Under the pieces are notes generated by a model, which saw only the letters and a program-made list of their open reading frames with translations, did not search any database and had not been told where the DNA came from. Of a stretch of DNA of 64,000 nucleotides, positions 51,955-62,235 are shown in pieces. Every line of letters starts with the position of its first letter. Positions within the stretch are counted from its first letter, which is position 1. This DNA comes from Acidovorax sp. 106 (GTDB lineage: Bacteria; Pseudomonadota; Gammaproteobacteria; Burkholderiales; Burkholderiaceae_C), in NCBI RefSeq assembly GCF_003663825.1, contig NZ_RCCC01000001.1:1558501-1622500 (forward strand), given 5' to 3'. A program made the translations under genes and the position numbers.

Positions 51955-54006
51955 TCAGGTTTTGGAAGGTTGGTAAGCGGGCAGGGTGAAAGTGAATACC
52001 GTACCACGCGGCTCATGGGGGGCAAAGCCAAGGTATCCCCCGTGTTGCTCGACCACTGTGCGGCACAGGCTCAGGCCCAGGCCCATGCCCTCGGCGCGGG
52101 TGGTGAAGAAAGGGGTGAACAGCTTTTCGCCCACCTCTTTCGGGATACCGCTGCCGCCATCGGTCACCGAAAACTCCAGCCAGCCGCTGTGCATGTTCGA
52201 TGCCGCGCGCTTGACGCGAATGTCCAGCACGCGGGTGTGGATGGCCGGGTCGTCCATGGCCTGCATGGCATTGCGGGCCAGGTTGAGCAGCACCTGCTCC
52301 ACCATGGTGCGGTCGCAAAAGGCCGCTGGCAGGCCCGGCTCGACCAGGGTGTACACACGCACACCCAGCTTGCGGGCCTGCAGGTTCACCAGCGGCAAGA
52401 TGGCATCCACCAGCTGCTGAGCAGGCACGGCCTCGCGGGCCTGGTCGCGGCGGCGCACAAAGTCGTGCACGCTCTTGATGACGCGGCCCGCGCGCTCGGC
52501 CTGGCGGGCGATCTGGCGCATGGCCATGCGCACATCCTGCAAGCTGTCAGCGCTGGGCTGTGGATCGTCGGCCGACGCAGGCTCCAGCAGGTTGAGCGAG
52601 CCCGTGGCGTAGCTGGAGATGGCGGCCAGGGGCTGGTTCAGCTCGTGGCTGAGCAGCGACGCCATCTCGCCCACCGTGGCCAGGCGGGCGGTGGCCTGCA
52701 GGCGCTCTTGCGAGGCGCGCGAGAGCTCCTCCACGCGCCGCTGCTCGCTGATGTCCAAAAACGCGCTCATCCAGCCGGTGTGCAGGCCCTGCGCGTTGAT
52801 GAGTGGAGCCTCGATGATGAGCACCGGAAACCGGGTGCCGTCCTTGCGCATGAACTCGGATTCAAACCCTTCGCGCGGCGGCGTGTTGCCCGCAAAGCGG
52901 ATGGCCTGGCGTTGGCGGTACTCCTCCACCCGCTCGGGCGGCCAATACAAGGCGGAGGCGGGGGCAGAGGTGCTGTGGCCCATCAACTCTTGCGCCGTAA
53001 AGCCCACCATCTCGCAAAACGCGGGGTTCACGTAGGTGATGCGCCCCTGCAGGTCGCGCGCACGCAGCCCCGTCACCAGCGAGTCTTCCATGGCCTTGCG
53101 AAACGCCAACGCATCGCCCAGGTCGCGCTCGGCGCGCAGGCGGCGGCGGTTGTCACGCACCAGCACCCACATCACCGTAACCAGCGCAATGGACATGGCC
53201 GTGACCAGCGCCGTGAGCACGTTGGGGAACACACTGGGCGCGGTGTGCCAGGTGTCCATGCGCAACACCAGCGTGGTGCCGGGCAAGTCCAGCAGTTGCT
53301 GCGCGGTGAACATGCGAGAGCCCCGGCGCGCAGCGCCCAGCACGGCCAGGCGGGTGCCGTCGGGCTCGGTGAAAGAGGCCTCCTGGCTGCGCGTGAGGCT
53401 GGCGCCCACCATGTCGGCCAGCACCGACTGCAGCGCATAGGTGGCGATCAAGTAGCCCGAGGCACGCCCACCCGTGCTCAGCGGCAAGCACAGCTCCATC
53501 AGCTCCGAGCCCAGCCCATCGACATGCGGCTGGTAGTAACTGCCCGAGTAGGCGGGGCTGCTCAAGCGGCGCGCCGTGCTGCAAGCCTGGCTGGCCTCAG
53601 AGTTGTTGTGCTCACGCAGCCCCCGGTCCCACAGCACGGCACGGTAGGGGCTTTGCACATGGGTGCGCAGGCGCATGGCGCTGTCGCGCCACTCCAGGCG
53701 CACCAGTTCACGCTGGTTGCGCAGCAGGTCTGAGGCCTCCACCTCCCAGGCCAGCAGGCCCGGGTCACCAGAGTTCAGGGCTTGCAGGCTTTGCAGGTTG
53801 CGGGTGAGTGCGGCGCGGATGTCCGACACCGCATCGGCCGTGTCGCGCTCCAGGTGCGACTGCACCTGGCTGGCCTCGTAGCGGCCCGCCAGCCACACCA
53901 TGGTGACCAGCATCGACACCACCAGGGCAATGAGCGCCGTCCACAGCGACCAGCGGCGCCAAGCGCTGCGCCAGCGCCGCCAAATGGCGCGGGGGATGGT
54001 TTTCAC
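51955..54006 (-). CDS. PAS-domain sensor histidine kinase
   Basis: A 683-residue inner-membrane kinase. Two membrane segments (about 21-42 and 262-284) enclose a long periplasmic domain with two cysteines. A PAS/PAC follows (about 308-425; FRKAMEDSLVTGL, ITYVNPAFCEMVG). The phosphoacceptor is H454 (SLLSHELNQP), followed by an ATPase domain (GGSGIP, GMGLGLS). The SHELNQPLAA motif is typical of FixL/DctB-type kinases. The GTG start at 54006 overlaps the Nit-gene stop (GTGA), so translation is coupled. Stimulus unknown. Confidence 0.9.
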   Translation of the reverse strand: MKTIPRAIWRRWRSAWRRWSLWTALIALVVSMLVTMVWLAGRYEASQVQSHLERDTADAVSDIRAALTRNLQSLQALNSGDPGLLAWEVEASDLLRNQRELVRLEWRDSAMRLRTHVQSPYRAVLWDRGLREHNNSEASQACSTARRLSSPAYSGSYYQPHVDGLGSELMELCLPLSTGGRASGYLIATYALQSVLADMVGASLTRSQEASFTEPDGTRLAVLGAARRGSRMFTAQQLLDLPGTTLVLRMDTWHTAPSVFPNVLTALVTAMSIALVTVMWVLVRDNRRRLRAERDLGDALAFRKAMEDSLVTGLRARDLQGRITYVNPAFCEMVGFTAQELMGHSTSAPASALYWPPERVEEYRQRQAIRFAGNTPPREGFESEFMRKDGTRFPVLIIEAPLINAQGLHTGWMSAFLDISEQRRVEELSRASQERLQATARLATVGEMASLLSHELNQPLAAISSYATGSLNLLEPASADDPQPSADSLQDVRMAMRQIARQAERAGRVIKSVHDFVRRRDQAREAVPAQQLVDAILPLVNLQARKLGVRVYTLVEPGLPAAFCDRTMVEQVLLNLARNAMQAMDDPAIHTRVLDIRVKRAASNMHSGWLEFSVTDGGSGIPKEVGEKLFTPFFTTRAEGMGLGLSLCRTVVEQHGGYLGFAPHEPRGTVFTFTLPAYQPSKT

Positions 54007-54824
54007 AGGATGCGGTGCGCCAGGGCGGGCAGCTGCTGGCGCACGCTGTGCAGCCGGGCGGGGTCCAGGTCGGCCAGCACCACGCCAGAACCTTGGGCTT
54101 GCTGCGCCAGCACCTGGCCCCAGGGGTCAGCCACCAGGCTTTGGCCCCAGGTGTGGCGGCCGTTCTCGTGCACACCGCCCTGGGCGGGCGCCACCACGTA
54201 GGCCAGGTTTTCGATGGCACGGGCGCGCAGCAGCACCTCCCAATGGGCCTGGCCCGTGACGTGGGTGAAGGCACTGGGCACCAATAGCAGATCGGCCCCG
54301 GCGCTGGCATGGGCGCGGAACAGCTCCGGAAAGCGCAAGTCGTAGCACACCGACAGGCCCACGCGCCAGCGGTGGCCGTCGCGGGCGGGCAAGTCAAACT
54401 GCACAGGGGCGTTATCGCCAGGCTCGATCACCCGGCCCTCGTGGAACTGCTCACGCCCGTTGTCAAACCAGAAGAGGTGGATCTTGTCGTAGCGCGCCAC
54501 GCACGCACCGTCGGGCGCAAACACCAGGGTGGTGTTGCGCACGCGCTCGGGGTCGGTGGTGCGCAGGGGCAGGGTGCCACCCACAATCCACAGCCCCAGC
54601 TCGCGCGCGGTGCGCGCCAAAAAGTCCTGGATCGGGCCTTGGCCCGGCACCTCCTGGTGGGCCAGCTTATCGGTGTCGCGCAGGCCCATGATGCAAAAGT
54701 ACTCGGGCAGCACCGCCAGCTCGGCACCCGCCTGCGCGGCCTGTTCCAGCAGGCGGCGGGCGGTGGCCAGGTTGTCCTGCGGGCGGGGGCAAGACACCAT
54801 CTGGATGGCTGCGACTTTCATCAT
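54003..54824 (-). CDS. Carbon-nitrogen hydrolase (Nit-type, deaminated glutathione amidase)
   Basis: A 273-residue nitrilase-superfamily enzyme. The catalytic triad Glu (LPEYF), Lys (YDKIHLF) and Cys (SVCYDLRFPEL) is complete. Sequence and length match Nit1/YbeM-type enzymes that repair deaminated glutathione. In betaproteobacteria this gene is commonly found after yhdP, as here. The ATGATG start overlaps the yhdP TGA stop. Confidence 0.92.
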   Translation of the reverse strand: MMKVAAIQMVSCPRPQDNLATARRLLEQAAQAGAELAVLPEYFCIMGLRDTDKLAHQEVPGQGPIQDFLARTARELGLWIVGGTLPLRTTDPERVRNTTLVFAPDGACVARYDKIHLFWFDNGREQFHEGRVIEPGDNAPVQFDLPARDGHRWRVGLSVCYDLRFPELFRAHASAGADLLLVPSAFTHVTGQAHWEVLLRARAIENLAYVVAPAQGGVHENGRHTWGQSLVADPWGQVLAQQAQGSGVVLADLDPARLHSVRQQLPALAHRIL

Positions 54825-57800
54825 GACGGGTCTCCGGTGTGGGTCGGCTCAGGCGATGCCACTTGCGGGGCGGGCGTGCTGTGGCCGGTGCTGCCCACCC
54901 CTTCGCGGCCACGGCGGGGCACACGCACCACACGCGGGTCGCTCCAGGCGCCATCCACACGAAACTCCTGCGTGGCCGCCTCGATCAGCGGGCCGCGCAA
55001 AAACACCTGCGCCAAGAAGCTGCCCAGCCCAATCACGGGGTTGATGGCCGTGGCCACCAGCGATGCCGTCATGGCGTTGATCTCAGGCACCACCACCACG
55101 CGCAGGTCCTGCGTTTCCTTGTCGATGTCGGCACTGCCTTCCATCAGCACGGCGGCGTTCACGCCCTTCATCTGCAGGTTGTTGGTCGAGGCCACGCCTT
55201 GCTCAATGTGCATGTCACCACGCACAAAGTCAAAGGCAAAGCCTTCGCTGAACACATCGCGGAAGTCGAGCGTGAGGCGGCGCGGCAGCGACTGCAGGCT
55301 GAGTACACTGAGCAGCTTGGCCAGGCCCGGGTCGGCCTTCAGAAACTGCCCGGCCTCGATGTTGAGGTTGACCTGCCCGGCCATGGTGCGGTAGTCGGGG
55401 CTGATAGGCGCGCCAATCCAGCCCACCTGCCCCTCCATGCGGCCCTTGCCACGCTTGATCACGTTGACCATGCCAAAGCGCCCCAGCAGGTCGCCCGAGT
55501 CGCGGATGTCCAGCTTGAAATTGAGCACCGTGCGGCGGTCTGGCGCGCGGGGGGCCGCACCCGCTGTAGCGGCCCTGGCCTGGTTGAGCACCGCCCAATT
55601 GCCGCTGGCCGTCAGGCTGGCCTCGGGGGTGCTGATGTTGAACTTGTTCAGGCGCCACTCGCGCTGGGCAGCGTCGCCAATGCGGTTTTGCGCCTCGATC
55701 TCGATGCGCCCCAGCTTGCGCCCACGCAGTTCAAAGTCGTCCACCACCACGTCCACAGCGGGCAGCGCACCGGGCTGCTCGTCCAGCAGCGCCTCCACCT
55801 GGGTGGCCTCGCTTTGCGGCATGTTCAGGCGCGACAGGCGGGCAAACAGGCGGCCACTGCCCATGTCACCCGAGGTGGGCTGGCGAAACTCCAGGTAGCC
55901 ATTGAGCTCGGCCGCGTCGAGGTTGGCGCGCCACAGGTTGCCCTCGCGCAGGCCACCAGCCACCAGGTTGTGCAGGGTGCGGCCCTCGGCCGTCAGCTCG
56001 CTGGCGCGCAGGGCCAGCACATTGGGCAGGTAGTCCATGGCGGGGTTGGCCGCAGGCCCTGGGCCCATGACGGGCACGGGCCCAGGCCGGGCGGCCCCGG
56101 CCACCCCAGTGGACTGGGTGAACAAGCGCTCCCACGCGTCCACGTCCACCTTGCCCAGTCGGATGTTGGCGCCCACCCCTTCGCTCGGTTGCGGCGCCGA
56201 TTCGCCGCCCAACAGGCCCACGCCAATCGCGCCGCGCAGCACCCGGGGCTGGGCGCCGCTCACATCGCGCAGGTAGGTGGCCGAGCCCACCGCACCCAGG
56301 TCCAGCGTGATCTGGTCGCGCAGTGGGGGCAAGGGCGCGCCCGCCGGGGTGCTGACCAACGACTCGCGCGCCACCATTTGCTCGTAACGCAGCGGCTGCA
56401 GGGCCTCGGCTGTTTTGCCCAAGGGCGCAGGCAAGTCCAGGGCCATGCCTTGCAAGGTGGTGTTGACCTGCAGCTCTGGCACCCCACGGCGAAACGACAG
56501 CGCCAGGCTGTAGGGCGCGCTGCCGGTGGCGTTGCGCGCCAGTTGCGCCACAAACCCCAGCGAGGGCGTTTGCTGCAGTCCCTGGGCCGTGGCCACACCC
56601 TGCGCGCGCAGCTGAATGGCCGCTTCGGTCGGTGGGGCACCGGGAGGCAGTGCGCGCATGCCGCCCTCCAGCCGCACATCGCCGCCCAGCGCGCGCGCCT
56701 GCATGCCGCTGAGGGCAAAACCGGTTTCAGAGAACTGCACCACGCCACGGGCACGGCCCATGGCGGGGGTGTCGGGAGTAATGCGCACCTCGTTGCCCGA
56801 CAACGTCACGCTGCCCTGTACTTTGGACTGCGCGATGTCATTGATGGGCAAGCTCAGGCGCAGCTGCAGGTCGGCATTGCCGGTGCCGCTGGCCTGCGCC
56901 AGGGCGTTGCCCGTCATGCGTGCCAGGGGCGACGTCACCATCAATCCCAGCATTTCGGGCAGCGGGCCACGCGCCTGGGCATTGACGCCCACCACCGTGT
57001 GGGCCAGATTGGGAATCTGCGCTTCCACCTTGATCAGGCGTGTCTGCGGCAAGCCCATGAAGGTGCCTGAGGCGCCCCGCACCTGCATGGACGAGCGCTC
57101 AAAAATCAGCTCACCCGCCAATTGCGTGAGGGCGGGCCAGCGCAGGGTGTCGTTCGGCAACAGGCTGGGCGGCACGTAGGCATAGGTCACGTCCTTGACC
57201 TTGGCGGCAATGCGGAAGTCGCCCAGCTTGGGGTCGTTGAAGGGCATGTCGTGCAAATCGCCCTTGACCTTGAAGTCCACATGGCTGGCCACACCGGCCA
57301 CCACGGCCTGCTCCACGTAGTGGCGAGAGTCTGCCGGGATGCTCAGCGGCAGGTAGCGGTGCACCCGCGTGCCGTCGGCACGGCTCAGCACGCCCGACAA
57401 ATCCAGCACCCCGGGAAAGCGCGAGGCATGCGCCACACGGGCCGGGTCGCTGGTGTGCCAGGACATGCGGGCCTGGCCCTGGGCATCGACGTTGGCAAAG
57501 CGGATGTCGTTGGCCTGCACGGCAATGCGCTGACCCTCCAGTTGCCAGCGCACATTGGCGGTGAACTCATCCAAAGGCACCACCGGGTCTTCAAACACCC
57601 GGGGCAGCACCAAGGCCCCCGAGGCGATGGAAAGCGTCGCCTTGCCGCCCGTCTGGGTCAGGTCAAAGTCCACATCGGCGCCGCGCAGGCCGGGCGTGCG
57701 GGTGGCTTCAGTGGGGGCGGCGCCCGCCAGCGTCAGGCCCTGCACCTTGCCGCGCACCTGGTACTGCTGCAGCGCATCGAGCGGGCCCTTCCAGTTGGCC

Positions 57801-59002
57801 TGCACTTCTTGCACCATGCCCTTGGGCGCGTAGGTGGCGATGGCCTCGTGCGCCGTGGCGCCCAGTGGCAGGCGGCTGGCAATCTGGGCCAGCGCAGCCA
57901 GGTCCAGCTTATCGGCCCGAAAATCACCTTGCGCTGGGGCTTTGCCCGAAGCATCGGTGTACTGCAGCTTGAGGTTGCCACCGGGCCAGTGCAACCCATC
58001 GTCGGCCACAAACTGCAACGCCTGGGTCGAAAATTCAAAACCGCCCTGCAGGCGGCGCCCGCCCAGGCGCCCCTCGATGGAGGGCAACTCCAGCGCCTGC
58101 AAATCGGGGCCCAGGGTGGCATGCACATCGGCCAGCGCCAGGTCGGCCGTGCCGCCCACAATCTGGCCGCGCTGAATGTCGGCCCAAGCCCGCAGGGCCC
58201 CATGGCCCCGCGCCACCTCCACGCCCACATCGGCATGGTGGCGCAGGCGGGAGACATCAACCCGCGAGAAGTTGGCAAACAGCTGCCCGTTCCAGTGCTG
58301 CCAGTTGCTGTCGCGCACCCGCAAGAGCGGCGCACGGAACAGGCCTACCAGCGTAAACCGGTCGCCCCAGGCCTCGGGGGGCGTGGCGTCAATGCGCAGG
58401 CTGTGGCGCCAGTTGCCGTTGCGCAGTACCAGGTCCACGTTGCTCAACGCCAGCTCAGGGGCGCCGCGCAGCTCATCGTTCCAGCGCAAAGTGCCTTCGC
58501 GGATCACCACCTCGCCCTGCGAGAACAGCCAGTCGGTGGCCGCATTGCTGTCGCCCGTGCCTTGCGCCACGGGCAACCCGGCCACAAAGATACGGCCATC
58601 GGGCGCGCGGCGAATGTCCAGGTCGGGCGAGGCGATGTACAGCTGCTCAAACCCCCAGTGCAACAACGACCGGGGCGACAGCGACACCACCACCCGGGGC
58701 AAGCGCAAGGCGGCGCGGCCTTCTCCGTCGAGCAGGGCCACGTCCATCAGTTCAATCGAAGGGATCAGCCCTTCCGAGCGGGCCGATATGTCGCCAATGC
58801 GAACCGCCACACCCAATGCCTGCGAGGCACGCGCCTCGATCTGGGGGCGAAACTCACCGATTCGCGGCACAATCCAGCCATGAAGGGCACCCCAGGCCAC
58901 GGCCAGCAACAGCCAGAAGGCCACCAGCAACCCCAACGACCACCGCGCAAACCCGGCCACGATCTTGAGCAAACGGGAAGGGCGAGGGGTCGGTTCGGTC
59001 AT
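54821..59002 (-). CDS. YhdP family AsmA-like protein
   Basis: A 1393-residue protein with one N-terminal helix (SLGLLVAFWLLLAVAWGALH) and a very large periplasmic beta-rich region of AsmA/TamB type with DUF3971 and AsmA-like C terminus. YhdP family members bridge or move phospholipids between the membranes. Start ATG 59002 (MTEPTPRPSRLLK). The open frame extends upstream to 61666, but that is an antisense shadow of glnE. It is divergent from glnE with a 282-bp gap and begins the four-gene run yhdP-nit-kinase-regulator. Confidence 0.92.
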   Translation of the reverse strand: MTEPTPRPSRLLKIVAGFARWSLGLLVAFWLLLAVAWGALHGWIVPRIGEFRPQIEARASQALGVAVRIGDISARSEGLIPSIELMDVALLDGEGRAALRLPRVVVSLSPRSLLHWGFEQLYIASPDLDIRRAPDGRIFVAGLPVAQGTGDSNAATDWLFSQGEVVIREGTLRWNDELRGAPELALSNVDLVLRNGNWRHSLRIDATPPEAWGDRFTLVGLFRAPLLRVRDSNWQHWNGQLFANFSRVDVSRLRHHADVGVEVARGHGALRAWADIQRGQIVGGTADLALADVHATLGPDLQALELPSIEGRLGGRRLQGGFEFSTQALQFVADDGLHWPGGNLKLQYTDASGKAPAQGDFRADKLDLAALAQIASRLPLGATAHEAIATYAPKGMVQEVQANWKGPLDALQQYQVRGKVQGLTLAGAAPTEATRTPGLRGADVDFDLTQTGGKATLSIASGALVLPRVFEDPVVPLDEFTANVRWQLEGQRIAVQANDIRFANVDAQGQARMSWHTSDPARVAHASRFPGVLDLSGVLSRADGTRVHRYLPLSIPADSRHYVEQAVVAGVASHVDFKVKGDLHDMPFNDPKLGDFRIAAKVKDVTYAYVPPSLLPNDTLRWPALTQLAGELIFERSSMQVRGASGTFMGLPQTRLIKVEAQIPNLAHTVVGVNAQARGPLPEMLGLMVTSPLARMTGNALAQASGTGNADLQLRLSLPINDIAQSKVQGSVTLSGNEVRITPDTPAMGRARGVVQFSETGFALSGMQARALGGDVRLEGGMRALPPGAPPTEAAIQLRAQGVATAQGLQQTPSLGFVAQLARNATGSAPYSLALSFRRGVPELQVNTTLQGMALDLPAPLGKTAEALQPLRYEQMVARESLVSTPAGAPLPPLRDQITLDLGAVGSATYLRDVSGAQPRVLRGAIGVGLLGGESAPQPSEGVGANIRLGKVDVDAWERLFTQSTGVAGAARPGPVPVMGPGPAANPAMDYLPNVLALRASELTAEGRTLHNLVAGGLREGNLWRANLDAAELNGYLEFRQPTSGDMGSGRLFARLSRLNMPQSEATQVEALLDEQPGALPAVDVVVDDFELRGRKLGRIEIEAQNRIGDAAQREWRLNKFNISTPEASLTASGNWAVLNQARAATAGAAPRAPDRRTVLNFKLDIRDSGDLLGRFGMVNVIKRGKGRMEGQVGWIGAPISPDYRTMAGQVNLNIEAGQFLKADPGLAKLLSVLSLQSLPRRLTLDFRDVFSEGFAFDFVRGDMHIEQGVASTNNLQMKGVNAAVLMEGSADIDKETQDLRVVVVPEINAMTASLVATAINPVIGLGSFLAQVFLRGPLIEAATQEFRVDGAWSDPRVVRVPRRGREGVGSTGHSTPAPQVASPEPTHTGDPS

Positions 59003-59284
59003 GTTTCGGTGGAAAGTGGGCGGAATTATGACCCGCCCCCAGCGCCCCGGTTCCTGGCGCCAGCGGCTTTTATCGGGGTGTTGTGGACTGTGACGCCCAG
59101 CCCTGCGGGGTGCAGGCCTTCTTGGCGCCCCACAAGGCAGGGCATTGCGGCCAGCGCGCGGGGCGGCAAGCCCCAACCCCCTTGGCCGCAAAGGGGTAAA
59201 TGCCCCGGCGCCCCGGATGGCCCGGCGCTTTGTATCCAATAGAAATAGATTCCATCGCCATCTCTCTCGATTGCCGTGCCCGCC

Positions 59285-62044
59285 ATGCAGAACCTTCCCT
59301 CCGAATCCTCCCCCTGCAACACCATCGCACCCAGCGAAGGGCTGGCCGAGCATTCGCGCTTCTTCCAGAGGCTGCACCGCCGCTACGAGCAAGACCTGCC
59401 CCTGCTGCCCCCCGGCGCGCCCACCCGGGCGCTGGTGGAGCAAACCCTGGCGGCCTTGCGCGCACGCGGCACCGACATGGCCAGTGCCCTGCGCATGGTG
59501 CGCCAGCTGGTGATGGAGCGGCTGATTCGCCTGGACTGCGAGCAGCGCGCCACGCTGGCCGAGGTGACCCGCGCCGTGACCGAGCTGGCCGAGCTGGCCC
59601 TGGACCACGCCTGCCGCCACGCCCGCGAAGAGCTGGACAGCCGCCACGGCGCCCCGCAGGGCCCGCAAGGCCAGCCGGTGCAGCTGTGGATCATTGGCAT
59701 GGGCAAGCTGGGCGCGCGCGAGCTGAACGTGTCGAGCGACATTGACCTGATTTACGTGTACGAGCACGACGGAGACACCGCTGGCATCGAGGGCGGCCGG
59801 GGCCGTATCTCCAACCACGAGTACTTTGCCCGCGCCGTCAAGGCCATCTACAGCCTGGTGGGCGACACCACCGAGCACGGCTTTGTCTTTCGCGTGGACC
59901 TGGCACTGCGGCCCAACGGCAACTCGGGCCCGGCCGCCATCTCGCTGGCCGCGCTGGAAGAGTATTTGCAGGTGCAAGGCCGCGAGTGGGAACGCTTTGC
60001 CTGGCTCAAGAGCCGCGTGGTGGCGCCCACCGACTGCATTGGCAGCACCGAAGTGCAGGCGCTGCGCAATGTGGTGCTGCCCTTTGTGTTCCGCCGATAC
60101 CTGGACTACAGCGTGTTCGACGCCCTGCGCTCGCTGCACCGCCAGATCCGCGACCACGCAGCCAAGCGCAGCGCGGGCCACCCCGAGCGGGCCAACGACG
60201 TCAAGCTCTCGCGCGGCGGCATCCGCGAGATCGAGTTCACCGTGCAACTGCTGCAGGTGGTGCGCGGCGGGCAGTTCCCCGAGTTGCGCCGCCGCCCCAC
60301 GCTGGACGCGCTGCAGCGCCTGGCCCAATCCGGGCTGATGCCCCAGGAAACGGCCGACGCCATGGCCCGCGCCTATGTGTTCTTGCGCAAGGTGGAGCAC
60401 CGCATCCAGTACCTGGACGACCAGCAAACCCACGTGCTGCCCACGCGCGACGACGACCTGGCCTGGATTGCCAGCACCATGGGCTACCGCGACTGCTGCG
60501 CCTTCTTGCACGAGCTGGACGCCCACCGCGAACTGGTGGCGCAAGAATTCGACACCCTGCTGGGTGGCAATGAGAAAAAGCAATGCAGCGGCGGCAGCTG
60601 CGGCGGCCCCAAGGCATCTGCCCCCCCGCCCCCCGAGCTGGAAAGCCTGCTGGAGCAACTGCCCGCAGGCTTTCGCGAACGCGTGGCCGAGTGGCGCAAC
60701 AACCCGCGCGTGAGCAATCTGCGCGACGAGGCGCGTGCCCGGCTGTTCCGCATCGTGCAGCGCACGGCCCAGTGGCTGAACGAGGGCCGCTGCACCCTGG
60801 AAGCCGCCTCGCGCCTGACCAACTGGCTCGAACCCCTGATGCGCCGCGAAAGCTACCTGGCGCTGCTGCTGGAACGCCCGCCCGTGCACGAACAACTGCT
60901 GGCCCTGCTGGGCGCCGCCAAGTGGCCCGCCCGCTACCTGCTGCAGCACCCCGGCGTGATCGACGAGCTGGTAGGCGACGCGCTGATGGCCGAGCGCTTT
61001 GTGGTGGCCGACTTTGAGCGCGAGCTGGCGCAGCGGCTCAAGTCGCTGCAATCCACCGGCGAAGACGACGACGAAACCCTGCTGAACCTGCTGCGCCGCG
61101 CCCAGCACGCCGAAACCTTCCGCACCCTGGCGCGCGACGTGGGCGGGCGTATCACGGTAGAGCAGGTGGCCGACGACCTGAGCGCCCTGGCCGACAGCAT
61201 GCTGCGCATCACCACCCAGTGGTGCTGGAGCCGCCTGAAGAACCGCCACCGCGACGAGCCCCAGTTTGGCATCATCGGCTACGGCAAGCTGGGCGGCAAA
61301 GAGCTGGGCTACGGCAGCGACCTGGACATCGTCTTCGTGTTTGACGACGACGACGAGCGCGCCCCCGAGGTGTATGCCGCCTTTGTGCGCAAGCTCATCA
61401 ACTGGCTCACGGTGAAGACGGGTGAGGGCGACCTGTACGAGATCGACACCGCGCTGCGGCCCAACGGCAACTCGGGCCTGCTGGTGACCAGCTTTGAAGC
61501 CTATGCCAAGTACCAGCAGCAGCGCGGCAGCAACACCGCCTGGACCTGGGAACACCAGGCCATGACGCGCGCCCGCTTTGTGCTGGGCAGCGCCGCACTG
61601 CAAGCGCGTTTTGACGCCGTGCGCGAGGCCGTCATCACCTCGGAGCGCGACGCCAGCGCACTCCAAGGCGAGATCGTCACCATGCGCGAACGCGTGCGCT
61701 CAGCCCACCCGGTGCCGGGTGGCATGTTCGAGGTCAAACACAGCCCCGGCGGCATGGTCGACGCCGAGTTTGCCGTGCAGTACCTGGTGCTGTCGCAGTC
61801 CTGCGCGCACCCTGAGCTGCGCGCCAACCTGGGCAACATCGCCCTGCTCGAGCGCGCCGAGCAAGTGGGCCTGCTGCCCGCAGGCGTAGGCCACGCCGCT
61901 GCCAACGCCTACCGCGAACTGCGCCGCGTGCAACACCGGGCACGACTGGACGAAGCCCCTACGCAAGTGGCGCCCCCCGCGCTGCAGGCCGAGCGCGATG
62001 CGGTGCTGGCGCTGTGGCAGGCGGTGTTTGGGGCTGCGCACTGA
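59285..62044 (+). CDS. glnE: Bifunctional glutamine synthetase adenylyltransferase/deadenylase
   Basis: A 919-residue enzyme with two nucleotidyltransferase cores: N-terminal GMGKLGARELNVSSDIDLIY (deadenylase) and C-terminal GYGKLGGKELGYGSDLDIVF (adenylylase), with GGIREIEFTVQLL and PGGMVDAEF motifs. It adds and removes AMP on glutamine synthetase in response to nitrogen status. The ATG at 59285 is used; an in-frame GTG at 59276 is possible. A Lys/Cys-rich insert (NEKKQCSGGSCGGPK) lies mid-protein between the two halves. It is followed by a palindromic repeat. Confidence 0.96.
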   Translation: MQNLPSESSPCNTIAPSEGLAEHSRFFQRLHRRYEQDLPLLPPGAPTRALVEQTLAALRARGTDMASALRMVRQLVMERLIRLDCEQRATLAEVTRAVTELAELALDHACRHAREELDSRHGAPQGPQGQPVQLWIIGMGKLGARELNVSSDIDLIYVYEHDGDTAGIEGGRGRISNHEYFARAVKAIYSLVGDTTEHGFVFRVDLALRPNGNSGPAAISLAALEEYLQVQGREWERFAWLKSRVVAPTDCIGSTEVQALRNVVLPFVFRRYLDYSVFDALRSLHRQIRDHAAKRSAGHPERANDVKLSRGGIREIEFTVQLLQVVRGGQFPELRRRPTLDALQRLAQSGLMPQETADAMARAYVFLRKVEHRIQYLDDQQTHVLPTRDDDLAWIASTMGYRDCCAFLHELDAHRELVAQEFDTLLGGNEKKQCSGGSCGGPKASAPPPPELESLLEQLPAGFRERVAEWRNNPRVSNLRDEARARLFRIVQRTAQWLNEGRCTLEAASRLTNWLEPLMRRESYLALLLERPPVHEQLLALLGAAKWPARYLLQHPGVIDELVGDALMAERFVVADFERELAQRLKSLQSTGEDDDETLLNLLRRAQHAETFRTLARDVGGRITVEQVADDLSALADSMLRITTQWCWSRLKNRHRDEPQFGIIGYGKLGGKELGYGSDLDIVFVFDDDDERAPEVYAAFVRKLINWLTVKTGEGDLYEIDTALRPNGNSGLLVTSFEAYAKYQQQRGSNTAWTWEHQAMTRARFVLGSAALQARFDAVREAVITSERDASALQGEIVTMRERVRSAHPVPGGMFEVKHSPGGMVDAEFAVQYLVLSQSCAHPELRANLGNIALLERAEQVGLLPAGVGHAAANAYRELRRVQHRARLDEAPTQVAPPALQAERDAVLALWQAVFGAAH

Positions 62045-62103
62045 AGTCCGATGGCGCAAAGAACCTGTTCAAAGGCGCACGCCAGTGCAGCACCTTTTTA
62101 CAA

Positions 62104-62159
62104 GAAGTCACCCCTAGCGCCCTATTTACAAGCGCAAGCAGCTACGCTTTTTATAGCAC
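62104..62159 (+). repeat. Palindromic intergenic repeat, copy 10
   Basis: AGAAGTCACCCCTAGCGCCC, then TATTTACAAGCGCAAGCAGC, then TACGCTTTTTATAGCA. The inner arms are degenerate. It lies between glnE and the DUF4143 gene, which are convergent. Confidence 0.75.
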
Positions 62160-62235
62160 ACCACATTCATCACCCAAATGGCTGTGCGGGTGGAGGGCAC
62201 CCGCAACGGGGAGATGGGTGTTGCACCGTAAATGC

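Noticed and set aside
59003..61666. Upstream extension of the yhdP open frame to 61666 (2281 codons in total)
   Set aside because: It lies antisense to glnE, has no family similarity, and YhdP starts normally at 59002 with its membrane helix.
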